Source: Verrucomicrobiota bacterium
GTDB lineage: Bacteria; Verrucomicrobiota; Verrucomicrobiia; Opitutales; Opitutaceae
Length of the DNA stretch: 8,198 nucleotides
Assembly: GCA_023457035.1 (NCBI GenBank)
Contig: JAEWNN010000193.1
Coordinates: forward strand, 1 to 8,198
Direction: 5' to 3'
The notes below the pieces were generated by a model. It saw nothing but the letters and a program-made list of their open reading frames with translations. It ran no database searches and was not told where the DNA came from. Numbering within the stretch: the stretch's first letter is position 1; each line of letters opens with the position of its first letter. Below are positions 1 to 6,304 of this stretch, in pieces. A program made the translations under genes and the position numbers.

Positions 1-319
1 GCCCGAAATGCCGGATCGCGCTGGCGCGGAACCGCACCGCCACGAACCCCACCGCCCCCGGCGCCACCAGCCGGCAGGAGAACCGCCGCAGACAGGAGAT
101 CTGCGCCGGCGCCACCGCGTGCCGCGAACCGTCGCGGCCGAGCGCGAGGAACGGCGCGCGGTAGTGCAGCAGCAAATCCGCGCCCGTGCCCGGCAGCAGC
201 AACGGCAGCGGCACCGGACACTCGCTTTCCCACGACCAGAGCCGCTCGACGAACGGTCGCAACGCCGGCGGCGGCAGTGCGAACGTGCGCAGGATGAGTG
301 GCTCGGCGGCGGGGATCAT
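1..319 (-). CDS. AraC-type transcriptional regulator, N-terminal part (runs off left edge)
   Basis: The frame opens at an ATG at 319-317 and stays open for 106 codons to the window edge, so the C-terminus is missing. A GAGG at 331-328 lies 8 nt before the ATG and supports this start. The translation begins MIPAAEPLILRTFALPP, followed by LRPFVERLWSWE, LLLPGTGADLLLHYRAPF, then LRRFSCRLVAPGAVGFVAV and RFRASAIRHFG. This pattern (an N-terminal 'P..LRPFV...W', a PG/D/L strand segment and a 'VRFRASAIRHFG' strand) matches the sensor domain (DUF6597-like) found before the helix-turn-helix of many AraC-family regulators. The DNA-binding domain would lie outside the window, so family membership is inferred from the N-terminus only. 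The plus-strand frame over the same bases translates to an arginine-rich low-complexity product and is a shadow. The gene has its own upstream region of about 315 bp and shows no operon link to the reductase. Confidence 0.62.
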   Translation of the reverse strand, partial: MIPAAEPLILRTFALPPPALRPFVERLWSWESECPVPLPLLLPGTGADLLLHYRAPFLALGRDGSRHAVAPAQISCLRRFSCRLVAPGAVGFVAVRFRASAIRHFG

Positions 320-337
320 GGAGACAGCCTCATCTGA

Positions 338-361
338 TAGGGACGTTTCTCCGCAACGTCC
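338..361 (+). repeat. Hairpin repeat, copy 1 (upstream of the AraC-type gene)
   Basis: Read on the plus strand, TAG is followed by arm GGACGTTTC (341-349), loop TCC (350-352) and arm GCAACGTCC (353-361). Eight of nine positions pair. A second copy, 21 of 24 bases identical, lies at 6215-6238 on the minus strand. The repeat ends 18 nt upstream of the AraC-type start codon, so it would fall in that gene's promoter or 5' leader. A perfect 10-bp palindrome, TGCCGCGGCA, follows at 364-373. Its function is unknown; it could be a dispersed intergenic palindrome or an operator. Confidence 0.6.
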
Positions 362-448
362 ACTGCCGCGGCACCTCGACCAGTAGAGTCCGAGTCATGC
401 ACGACCGTCTTCCGGAGGGCAGTGCCCCGCTCAACCTAAACGAGGCAG

Positions 449-617
449 TTGGACACGGAGGCCACAGAGACAAGGCAAGAGCGCACAGAGAGATCGGCGA
501 GAACCGGGCCGCCAAGGGCACTCACCATCTTGGTGAGAGTCCCGGATACGGAAGCCCCTCCACGCGCTCTTCTCTGTGTCCTCACTCCGTCTCTCCTCTG
601 CCTCTGTGACCGGTCCG
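449..617. repeat. Diverged inverted-repeat element with CACAGAGA-type arms
   Basis: This element makes up much of the gene-free stretch 320-634. The left arm is purine-rich and carries CACAGAGA twice (463-470, 484-491); the right arm is pyrimidine-rich with TCTCTGTG (571-578) and CCTCTGTG (601-608). Bases 458-470 are inverted-complementary to 571-583 at 12 of 13 positions, and 477-484 match 564-571 at 8 of 8. A hairpin sits in the centre (516-543). No open frame here looks like a real protein. The remaining bases of the gap (374-448 and 618-634) show nothing I recognise. From memory, CACAGAG-rich intergenic repeats are common in Verrucomicrobiota and Planctomycetota genomes; that is not checked here. 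Confidence 0.5.
516..543. repeat. Hairpin at the core of the inverted-repeat element
   Basis: CTCACCA (521-527) pairs perfectly with TGGTGAG (531-537) across the loop TCT. An outer GGG (516-518) pairs with CCC (541-543) after a small internal loop. There is no T-run on either side, so it is not a canonical intrinsic terminator. It is centred between the arms of the surrounding element and is best read as part of it. Confidence 0.5.
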
Positions 618-634
618 AACCGACGTTTCCAGGC

Positions 635-1624
635 TCAATACGGCCCGCGGATGTGCGCTGCGACCTGCGTGGCGTAGAACTCGCGCAGCTTCGCGTGCAA
701 CGCCGGCGGCAGCGGCGCCAGCTCGCTGGCGTGCACGTTGCCGCGCACCTGCGCGGGATTGCGCGCGCCGGGGATGATCGCCGTCACCGCATCGAAATCC
801 AGGCACCAGCGCAGCGCGAAGTCGGCCATGCTCAGGCCGGCCGGCACGTACGCGCGCAGTTCCTCCGCCAGCGCCACGCCGCGCACGAAGGGCAGCCCGG
901 CGAACGTCTCGCCCACGTTGAACGCCTGCCCGTCGCGGTTGAAGTTGCGGTGGTCGCTCTCGGCAAACGTCGTCGCCGCAGTGTACTTGCCCGCGAGCAA
1001 CCCGCTGGCCAGCGGCAGCCGCACGATGAACGCCACGCCCTTCGCCTGCACGTGCGGCAGGAGCGCGTCGACCGCCTTCTGCCGGAACAGGTTGAAGATG
1101 AACTGGAGCGAGGCCAGGCCCGGCACCTCCAGGCAGGTCAACGCCTCGTCGACCGTCTCCACGCTCGCCCCGAAGGCCTTGATCTTCCCCTCGCGTTGCA
1201 GCTCGCGCAGCGTCTCGAACACCTCGCCGCGCCGCAGCACCTCGGCCGGCACGCAGTGCAGCTGGGTGAGGTCGAGCGCCTCGACCCCGAGCCGCCGGAG
1301 TGAATCCTCGGTATGGCGACGCATCGCCTCGCGCGTGAAGTTGCCCGGCCAGCCCGGATCGCCGCGGCGGCCGAGCTTCGTCGCCACGAAGACCTTGTCC
1401 CGGGCCTGCGCCTCGCGCAGGAACCCGCCCACCATCCGCTCGCTGCGGCCGTCGCCGTAGACGTCGGCCGTGTCGAAGAAGTCGACACCCTTTTCGTAGG
1501 CGCTCAAGAGCGTGGCCTGCGCCTCCGCCTCGGAGACGTCGCCCCAGTTGCCGCCCAGCTGCCAGCAGCCGAGCCCGATCTCGCTCACAGGTCGTCCGGT
1601 CGATCCGAAGATGCGGTGTTTCAT
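635..1624 (-). CDS. Aldo/keto reductase, NAD(P)H-dependent
   Basis: This is a complete 329-residue protein, a normal length for a single-domain (alpha/beta)8-barrel aldo/keto reductase. The N-terminus MKHRIFGSTGRPVSEIGLGCWQ is typical. Visible hallmarks are the tetrad candidates Asp51 (in FFDTADVYG), Tyr56, Lys83 (in VFVATKLG) and His123 (in LTQLHCVP). GKIKAFGAS at about 147-154 and VRLPLASGLLAGKY at 201-214 follow. The C-terminal IIPGARNPAQVRGN at 283-296 is the usual cofactor-phosphate-binding segment. Family members reduce aldehydes or ketones, or oxidise sugars and polyols, in the cytoplasm; the substrate cannot be told here. I chose the ATG at 1624 because the family alignment starts there. 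The frame is open further upstream, but that extension is arginine-rich and would overlap most of the divergent gap. No strong Shine-Dalgarno sequence precedes the start. The gene diverges from the DUF1810 gene across about 104 GC-rich bases with no clear promoter. Confidence 0.93.
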   Translation of the reverse strand: MKHRIFGSTGRPVSEIGLGCWQLGGNWGDVSEAEAQATLLSAYEKGVDFFDTADVYGDGRSERMVGGFLREAQARDKVFVATKLGRRGDPGWPGNFTREAMRRHTEDSLRRLGVEALDLTQLHCVPAEVLRRGEVFETLRELQREGKIKAFGASVETVDEALTCLEVPGLASLQFIFNLFRQKAVDALLPHVQAKGVAFIVRLPLASGLLAGKYTAATTFAESDHRNFNRDGQAFNVGETFAGLPFVRGVALAEELRAYVPAGLSMADFALRWCLDFDAVTAIIPGARNPAQVRGNVHASELAPLPPALHAKLREFYATQVAAHIRGPY

Positions 1625-1728
1625 GCGCCCGACTGTGGCGGTTTCCCCTGGCGGCACAACCCCGCGTGCGGCGGCACCGCCCCTCCCCGGATTTGCGCGC
1701 CGCGCCCCGCGCGCCCAACCTGCGGACC

Positions 1729-2208
1729 ATGCCCGCCTCCGCCGCCGATGCCCCGCATCCACTCCAGCGTTTCCTCGATGCCCAGGCGGCGATCTACCCG
1801 GAGGCGCTCGCCGAGCTGCGCGCCGGCCGCAAACGCTCGCACTGGATGTGGTTTGTGTTTCCCCAGGTGGCCGGCCTGGGCTCGAGCGCGACCGCCCGTC
1901 GCTACGCGATCGCCTCGCGGGCGGAGGCGGCCGCCTACCTGGCGCATCCGATCCTTGGAGCCCGCCTGCGGGATTGCGCCGCCGCCCTGCTCGGCGTCCA
2001 CGACCGCACGGCCGAGCAGATCCTGGGCTCGCCTGACGACCTGAAACTCCGTTCCTCGATGACGCTTTTCGCCGCGCTCGCCGAGCCCGGCAACCCGTTC
2101 GCGGCCGTGCTGGCCCGCTACTACGCCGGCCAGCCGTGCGACCCGACCCAACGCTTCCTCGCCGCGGCGCCGTCCTCCCCGGCCCCGCCTCCGGACCGGT
2201 CCGAATGA
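1729..2208 (+). CDS. DUF1810 family protein
   Basis: This 159-residue protein carries the conserved core of DUF1810 (COG5579). After PLQRFLDAQAAIYPEALAEL (11-30) comes the signature KRSHWMWFVFPQVAGLGSS (35-53). Next are RRYAIASRAEAAAYLAHPILGARLRDC (57-83) and a helical end containing DDLKLRSSMTLFAAL (103-117). Family members are small soluble proteins of about 140-150 residues with no established biochemical role that I can state with confidence. I chose the ATG at 1729 because the family similarity begins about 10 residues later; an ATG at 1666 is in frame but would add a Pro/Arg-rich stretch and run into the reductase promoter region. There is no clear Shine-Dalgarno sequence. The last 12 or so residues are Pro/Ser-rich and probably disordered. 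It is the only plus-strand gene in the window, divergent from the reductase and convergent with the NHL-repeat gene. Confidence 0.88.
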   Translation: MPASAADAPHPLQRFLDAQAAIYPEALAELRAGRKRSHWMWFVFPQVAGLGSSATARRYAIASRAEAAAYLAHPILGARLRDCAAALLGVHDRTAEQILGSPDDLKLRSSMTLFAALAEPGNPFAAVLARYYAGQPCDPTQRFLAAAPSSPAPPPDRSE

Positions 2209-2243
2209 CAGGCCGCGGCAGCAGTGCGCCTTGGAAACCTGTA

Positions 2244-2264
2244 GCCGGCCGCGGTGAGGCCGGC
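2244..2264. repeat. Perfect hairpin 1 of the convergent intergenic cluster
   Basis: Arm GCCGGCC (2244-2250), loop GCGGTGA (2251-2257) and arm GGCCGGC (2258-2264) form a 7-bp perfect stem 35 nt after the DUF1810 stop. There is no T-tract. It may help end transcription of the DUF1810 gene or be an intergenic palindrome. Confidence 0.55.
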
Positions 2265-2312
2265 CGTTCTGCCGGGGCAACCCAGGCGACAGCGCGCCGC
2301 GCGCGACAGGAA

Positions 2313-2332
2313 CCGCGTTCGCACGAACGCGG
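2313..2332. repeat. Perfect hairpin 2 of the convergent cluster (copy of 6180-6199)
   Basis: Arm CCGCGTTC (2313-2320), loop GCAC and arm GAACGCGG (2325-2332) form an 8-bp perfect stem. A related hairpin with the same left arm and a near-identical right arm lies at 6180-6199 (16 of 20 bases identical, three of the four differences in the loop). A conserved stem with a variable loop points to a palindromic repeat family. Confidence 0.55.
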
Positions 2333-2343
2333 CTAAGGGTCGG

Positions 2344-2364
2344 GCGGAAGCGAGACGCTTCCGC
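2344..2364. terminator. Perfect 9-bp hairpin between convergent genes, possible bidirectional terminator
   Basis: Arm GCGGAAGCG (2344-2352), loop AGA (2353-2355) and arm CGCTTCCGC (2356-2364) pair perfectly. It begins 19 nt past the NHL-gene stop on the minus strand and lies about 135 nt past the DUF1810 stop on the plus strand. Position and stem strength fit a shared terminator, but neither strand has a T-run after the stem. It could instead be a palindromic repeat like its neighbours. Confidence 0.45.
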
Positions 2365-2383
2365 TCCGACGAACACCATTCCC

Positions 2384-5300
2384 TCAATTGCTCACGCGCA
2401 GCCGCAGGAACCGGCGGGGATGGTTCTCCACGGTTTCGCTATCGGTCACCACGACCGAGCCCGCCACGTTTTGCGCACCGGCACTGGTCCAGATCGTCGT
2501 CCAGGCAGCGAGGTCGTCGCTAGCCTCGACCGTGTACGTGAGCGTCGGGTCGGCGATGCGGTTGAAGGTCAGTGTGAGGTGCGTGCCCGCGCCATCGGTC
2601 GAGGAGCCCACGTCGGCTGGCCTGCCGGAATCCGCCTCCGTCGGCACCGAGTCGAGCGCGTACTCGAGCAGGTTGCAGCGCCCGTCGAGATCGGGATCGG
2701 CGTCGTTCGCAGCGGCGCCTGCATCGGCCGTGGTGCCGAACTGCTGCTGCCGCCAGGAGGCGAGCTGCGTTGCTATCGCAAGCAATGCCGGCTCCGAAAC
2801 GACTGAGCCCACGCCGTTGCTAACCACGCAACGGAAACGGTAGCCATTCAGTCCCGCAGTCGGGCTGGTCAGCACCAGTTGCGCCGTCTGTTCGCCGCTG
2901 TAGGGCGGACCGCTCGGGACCGCGCCCCACTCGATCCCGTTGTTCGAAACTTCCCAGCGAAAACGAGGAGTCCGTGTGCTCGTCACTCCCACCGAGAACA
3001 CCGCCGCGCTTCCGCCGGAAGTGATCGCGTCGACTGGTTGCTCCGAGATCCGAGGCTGGAGCCTTCCGGGAATCCCCCGCACCAGATATTCCCGCAGTCG
3101 GCCGCCCCCGTCACGCCCAATGCTCCCAAGTCCGTATAAAATACTCTCCTTAGCTACGGCGATTCTCGTGAAGCATGGAGCAAACATGCCACCAGAGAAC
3201 CCATCAAATATCGTTTCGATATATCCATCAGAACGCATCACTCGAACTGCACCGTCACTGATGTACAAATTCCCGTCCTCACCGAAATCCAAGTCCGAAG
3301 GCTTTCCAAAACGCGCATCCGAACCAAAACCGTCCGCCACCCCGGTCGATCCATATACGCCGGCAACCGTTGAACAGACGCCCTCCCGCGTAATCTTCCG
3401 AAGGACACTATCAAACGAGTCGCACGCGTAGATATCACCCTTGGCATCGACAGCGATCCCTGTCACCACATGAAAATACGCGTCAGCGCCAACCCCATCC
3501 ATCGGCTGGGGTCGAGGAGGCCCGTAGTAGCCTGCGAGAGATGTCACCAACCCATTGGCGGCGATCTTCCGAATCACGGTCGTTGTGAACAGAAACCCCG
3601 TATACTGATCAGCAACATACAAATTGCCATCGCCATCAACAGCCAGATCCATCGGTAGAACAAAGGAGGCACTCGCCCCGGATCCATTCTGGGTACCAGA
3701 CTGCCACGGCGTTCCGGCAATTGTTGCAACTACTCCCAATGGCGAGATCTTCCGAATGGTCCGACTCAACTGATCGGCCACGTAGATGTTGCCAGCGCGG
3801 TCGATTGCCATTCCCACCGGACCTGCAAACTGCGCCGACTGCCCAGGGCCATCGGCATGCCCAGCGACACCAAGTGTGCCAGCAAATACAGAAAGAGTGC
3901 CATTCGGAGCCCTTCTTTGGATAATCGAACGCCCATAGTCGGCAACGTACACGTTTCCGTCCTCGTCTGCGCACACCGACAAACCTCCGTCGATTCGGTG
4001 TCCCAATCCCTTCCCATCGGCAAACCCGAGCTGATCCACGGTCCCAGCAAGGGTGAACACATCACCGCTGGCAGAAACCCGACGAATCGCGCAGTTCGAC
4101 ATATCGGACACCACCAACCCGCCACCGGGGGCGATGGCGATGCCCCAAACCGAATCGAACCGCGCCTCAGCAGGCCCTCCATCCCGCAACATACCTGCGT
4201 CCATCTTACCGGAGAAAGAACTCACGGCTCCATCCGGCTCGATGCGTCGCACCGCATTGTTTCCTCGCTCGCCGACAAATAACACGCCTCCCGACGCGAC
4301 AGCGATCGCCGCCGGGAAATCGAAGCGTGCCTCCGCGCCTTTGGCATCGACCGCCCCCTGCGCCCCCGCTGTGCCGGCGATTGTCGACACCGTGCCATCC
4401 GGCATGATCTTCCGAATCGTGTGGTTGGTCGAATCGGCAACATAGACGATCCCATCCTCGTCTACCGCGACGCCTTGCGGCTCCGAAAATCGCGCAGCAG
4501 GCCCCTGCCCATCCACGGCACCCGCCACACCCGCAGCACCCGCGATCGTCGAAACCGTGCCATCCGGTGCAATGCGCCGAATCACATGGTTCTTCTCGTC
4601 GGCCACATACAGGTTCCCCGGCCGATCCAAGGCGAGACCTTGCGGAGCATTGAACATGGCCACGCCGGGCGGGCCATCAGTGGATCCCTTTTGCCTCGCG
4701 ATCCCTGCAACCAACTCGACTACCCCATCGCGCGTGATTCTGCTAATCGTGTTCTCCACGATGTCCGATACGTAAATGCTACCATCGCCAGCCACAACCA
4801 GACCCGCCGGCCGATTGAAACATGATGAAATAGTGGTAACCGTCCCATCGGGATCAACCCGACGGATCGCGCCGTTGCTCTGATCCGCAACGTAGGCCCG
4901 GCCGGAGGCATCGCAACCGATGCCATGAGGAGAATAGAATCGGGGCGAACCCTCCGATCCATCGGAGATATTCGCAAAGCAATAGGCATTGGCATCACCC
5001 GAAACCGGCGGCAGCATCGCATCTTCGGGACTCAAGAGAAACGCTTGATCGACAACACTATCGTCACCATAACCGACGATCTGCCCTAAATCGTTGATCG
5101 AGGTGGCCACCCCGCTGTACAGACCGATGCACGTGACCTGATGGAAAAGGTCGTAAACCCTGCCGTCACTATAAAGGAATGGATGGTCCGTTCCTCCAAT
5201 ATTCATCGCCCCAACGATCTGGCCACGTTCATTGACCGCTAGCGCCCGGCTCGAAATACCACCGGCGCCCAATGACACCGGACCAGCGGGGCCAAACACA

Positions 5301-6049
5301 ACCGCCCGGACAATGCCATCAGCCCCTGCAGCCTCACCAACAATCACACCGGCGTTGTTCACACCGTACGCCGCACTGGTTCGCCCACCCAACGTACCAA
5401 GATCCCGGGGAACACCGTTCTCATAGGCGAAAGCGTGCTTGCTGCCATAACCGTCCGAAACTGTCGCATAGCCTACGATCAATCCACGATTATTGATGCC
5501 ACGCGCTTCACTGGTCGCGCCCGCAATATTGAGGACAAGGACAGATCCCTGCGAGAAAGATGCCGCCCGGCGCTGACCAGTACGACCGACCGCAATTCCG
5601 TAGTCATTGACATCCAGCGCCGCACTCCCGCCATACCGCGCCATCGAATCGAGAGCCGTGACCGCCCCACCCTCGAACAGCGTGGCGGCCGAATAACTGT
5701 AGGGCGAATACATCGCCGGAGAGGTCTCCCCCACCAGAGTGCCCCTCTCATTGATTCCATGGACAAGCCCCGGACACTGCGCCTCCTGCACGAGATTGAT
5801 CAGGCGGCCACCCAAAAGCATGGCTGGTCCACTGAACCCGGGCCCGCCAGCACGTCCAGCGATCATCCCCCGATTATTGATCGCTTCCGCTCGCCCACCC
5901 GCATCAAACGGTAACGGGGTAAAAGTCGGCAGGAGGTACGCAGAGTACCGCAACTCTGCGGCCAGAAGTGGGGCAAATCCAATGGTCCAGATGAGCGCGA
6001 AGAGGCTGCAGCGGAGAACACCGCAAATGGCGGGCGAGTGGCGTTTCAC
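2384..6049 (-). CDS. Secreted HAF-repeat / NHL-repeat beta-propeller protein with Ig-like and Opitutaceae-type C-terminal modules
   Basis: This is a 1221-residue protein from the chosen GTG at 6049. Residues 1-31 form a signal peptide (KRHSP, then a hydrophobic SLFALIWTIGFAPLL, then AA). Residues 54-344 hold seven HAF repeats with the motif xINxxGxIVG starting near 56, 98, 146, 184, 229, 271 and 317; one reads HAFAYENGVPRDLGTLGG. Residues 369-994 hold about twelve NHL repeats of the form 'F..P.G.AVD..GN.YVAD..N..IRKI.PDG.VSTIAG', enough for two six-bladed propellers. An Ig-like domain follows at 997-1092 (FRWEVSNNG, YRFRCVVSNGVGSVVS). The tail at 1093-1221 has a DADPDLDG calcium-loop-like motif near 1116, NLLEYAL, LTYTVEASDDL and FLRLRV. 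No catalytic site is seen, so a binding or structural role outside the cytoplasm is inferred. An upstream GTG at 6142 would add 31 residues before the signal peptide; neither start has a clear Shine-Dalgarno sequence. Base composition drops sharply inside the gene. Confidence 0.9.
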   Translation of the reverse strand: MKRHSPAICGVLRCSLFALIWTIGFAPLLAAELRYSAYLLPTFTPLPFDAGGRAEAINNRGMIAGRAGGPGFSGPAMLLGGRLINLVQEAQCPGLVHGINERGTLVGETSPAMYSPYSYSAATLFEGGAVTALDSMARYGGSAALDVNDYGIAVGRTGQRRAASFSQGSVLVLNIAGATSEARGINNRGLIVGYATVSDGYGSKHAFAYENGVPRDLGTLGGRTSAAYGVNNAGVIVGEAAGADGIVRAVVFGPAGPVSLGAGGISSRALAVNERGQIVGAMNIGGTDHPFLYSDGRVYDLFHQVTCIGLYSGVATSINDLGQIVGYGDDSVVDQAFLLSPEDAMLPPVSGDANAYCFANISDGSEGSPRFYSPHGIGCDASGRAYVADQSNGAIRRVDPDGTVTTISSCFNRPAGLVVAGDGSIYVSDIVENTISRITRDGVVELVAGIARQKGSTDGPPGVAMFNAPQGLALDRPGNLYVADEKNHVIRRIAPDGTVSTIAGAAGVAGAVDGQGPAARFSEPQGVAVDEDGIVYVADSTNHTIRKIMPDGTVSTIAGTAGAQGAVDAKGAEARFDFPAAIAVASGGVLFVGERGNNAVRRIEPDGAVSSFSGKMDAGMLRDGGPAEARFDSVWGIAIAPGGGLVVSDMSNCAIRRVSASGDVFTLAGTVDQLGFADGKGLGHRIDGGLSVCADEDGNVYVADYGRSIIQRRAPNGTLSVFAGTLGVAGHADGPGQSAQFAGPVGMAIDRAGNIYVADQLSRTIRKISPLGVVATIAGTPWQSGTQNGSGASASFVLPMDLAVDGDGNLYVADQYTGFLFTTTVIRKIAANGLVTSLAGYYGPPRPQPMDGVGADAYFHVVTGIAVDAKGDIYACDSFDSVLRKITREGVCSTVAGVYGSTGVADGFGSDARFGKPSDLDFGEDGNLYISDGAVRVMRSDGYIETIFDGFSGGMFAPCFTRIAVAKESILYGLGSIGRDGGGRLREYLVRGIPGRLQPRISEQPVDAITSGGSAAVFSVGVTSTRTPRFRWEVSNNGIEWGAVPSGPPYSGEQTAQLVLTSPTAGLNGYRFRCVVSNGVGSVVSEPALLAIATQLASWRQQQFGTTADAGAAANDADPDLDGRCNLLEYALDSVPTEADSGRPADVGSSTDGAGTHLTLTFNRIADPTLTYTVEASDDLAAWTTIWTSAGAQNVAGSVVVTDSETVENHPRRFLRLRVSN
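3668..4822 (-). repeat. Seven in-register 165-bp coding repeats (NHL blades, 55 residues each)
   Basis: In the protein numbered from the GTG at 6049, NHL blade starts fall at residues 410, 465, 520, 575, 630, 685, 740 and 795, exactly 55 apart seven times. Each unit is one NHL blade of about 36-40 residues plus a Gly/Ala/Asp-rich linker such as AGAAGVAGAVDGQGPAARF. The next interval is 63 because of a short insert with TGFLFTTTV, then 55, then 42. DNA-level identity is only partial; phrases such as GTGCCATCCGG recur (for example 4392-4402 and 4558-4568), so the units have diverged since duplication. Confidence 0.8.
5957..6049 (-). other. Predicted signal peptide of the HAF/NHL protein
   Basis: From the GTG at 6049 the product starts V/M-KRHSPAICGVLRC, a basic n-region, followed by a hydrophobic core SLFALIWTIGFAPLL and a small-residue c-region AA before ELRYSAY. 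Cleavage near residue 31 is plausible. This is the main reason for preferring 6049 over the in-frame GTG at 6142, which would place 31 polar residues in front. Confidence 0.6.
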
Positions 6050-6179
6050 GCCACAAGTCGACCATTCTGAAAGGAGCGGCTCAAGTGTGGAATCCTGCGG
6101 ACTGTACCCGCATCCACCGGACGCTGCGGGAGAAATAGGCACCTCGATGGCGGTTGTGTGCGACGGTGATGCAGAAAGT

Positions 6180-6199
6180 CCGCGTTCTAGCGAACGCAG
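6180..6199. repeat. Hairpin related to 2313-2332
   Basis: Arm CCGCGTTC (6180-6187), loop TAGC and arm GAACGCAG (6192-6199) pair at 7 of 8 positions. The left arm is identical to the hairpin at 2313-2332 while the loop differs. It lies upstream of the HAF/NHL gene start. Confidence 0.5.
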
Positions 6200-6214
6200 C
6201 GGAGCGCCGGGGGC

Positions 6215-6238
6215 GAACGTTTCGGAGAAACATCCCTA
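6215..6238 (-). repeat. Hairpin repeat, copy 2 (second copy of 338-361)
   Basis: On the minus strand TAG is followed by arm GGATGTTTC, loop TCC and arm GAAACGTTC. Relative to copy 1 there are three substitutions in 24 bases. Two of them turn G-C pairs into G-T, which can still wobble in RNA, and the third restores a T-A pair that is mismatched in copy 1. The stem is therefore preserved as the sequence changes. It lies about 165 nt upstream of the preferred HAF/NHL start, in sense orientation to that gene, whereas copy 1 is antisense to the AraC-type gene. Confidence 0.6.
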
Positions 6239-6276
6239 CCTCGAGCCGCGGTCTCGCGAATGCATCCGCTGTCTCT

Positions 6277-6302
6277 GGCCGGCGGCGGCGACGCCGCCGG
6301 CC
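6277..6302 (-). terminator. Strong GC hairpin after the GH94 stop, probable terminator
   Basis: Plus-strand arm GGCCGGCGGCG (6277-6287), loop GCGA (6288-6291) and arm CGCCGCCGGCC (6292-6302) form an 11-bp perfect stem, the strongest palindrome in the window. It starts 22 nt past the GH94 stop codon. No T-run follows on the minus strand (next bases AGAGACAGCGG), so it is not a canonical intrinsic terminator, but it could stabilise the mRNA 3' end or separate the GH94 transcript from the HAF/NHL gene. Confidence 0.5.
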
Positions 6303-6304
6303 TC

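Noticed and set aside
449..1303. Long plus-strand open frame across the reductase gene
   Set aside because: Its translation is rich in Arg, Gln and His with no family resemblance; the minus strand encodes an unmistakable aldo/keto reductase over the same bases. It is a high-GC shadow frame.
1625..1728. Possible divergent promoter region between the reductase and DUF1810 genes
   Set aside because: A promoter must lie nearby, but the 104 bases are very GC-rich and I could not find convincing -35/-10 boxes or an operator palindrome, so none is annotated.
1621..2379. Minus-strand open frame opposite the DUF1810 gene
   Set aside because: Arg/Gly-rich translation without domains; the DUF1810 signature on the plus strand explains the coding signal.
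3503..4822. Regular spacing of related units suggesting a CRISPR or other non-coding repeat array
   Set aside because: The 165-bp period equals one 55-residue NHL blade, the units diverge at DNA level and the reading frame is continuous through all of them.
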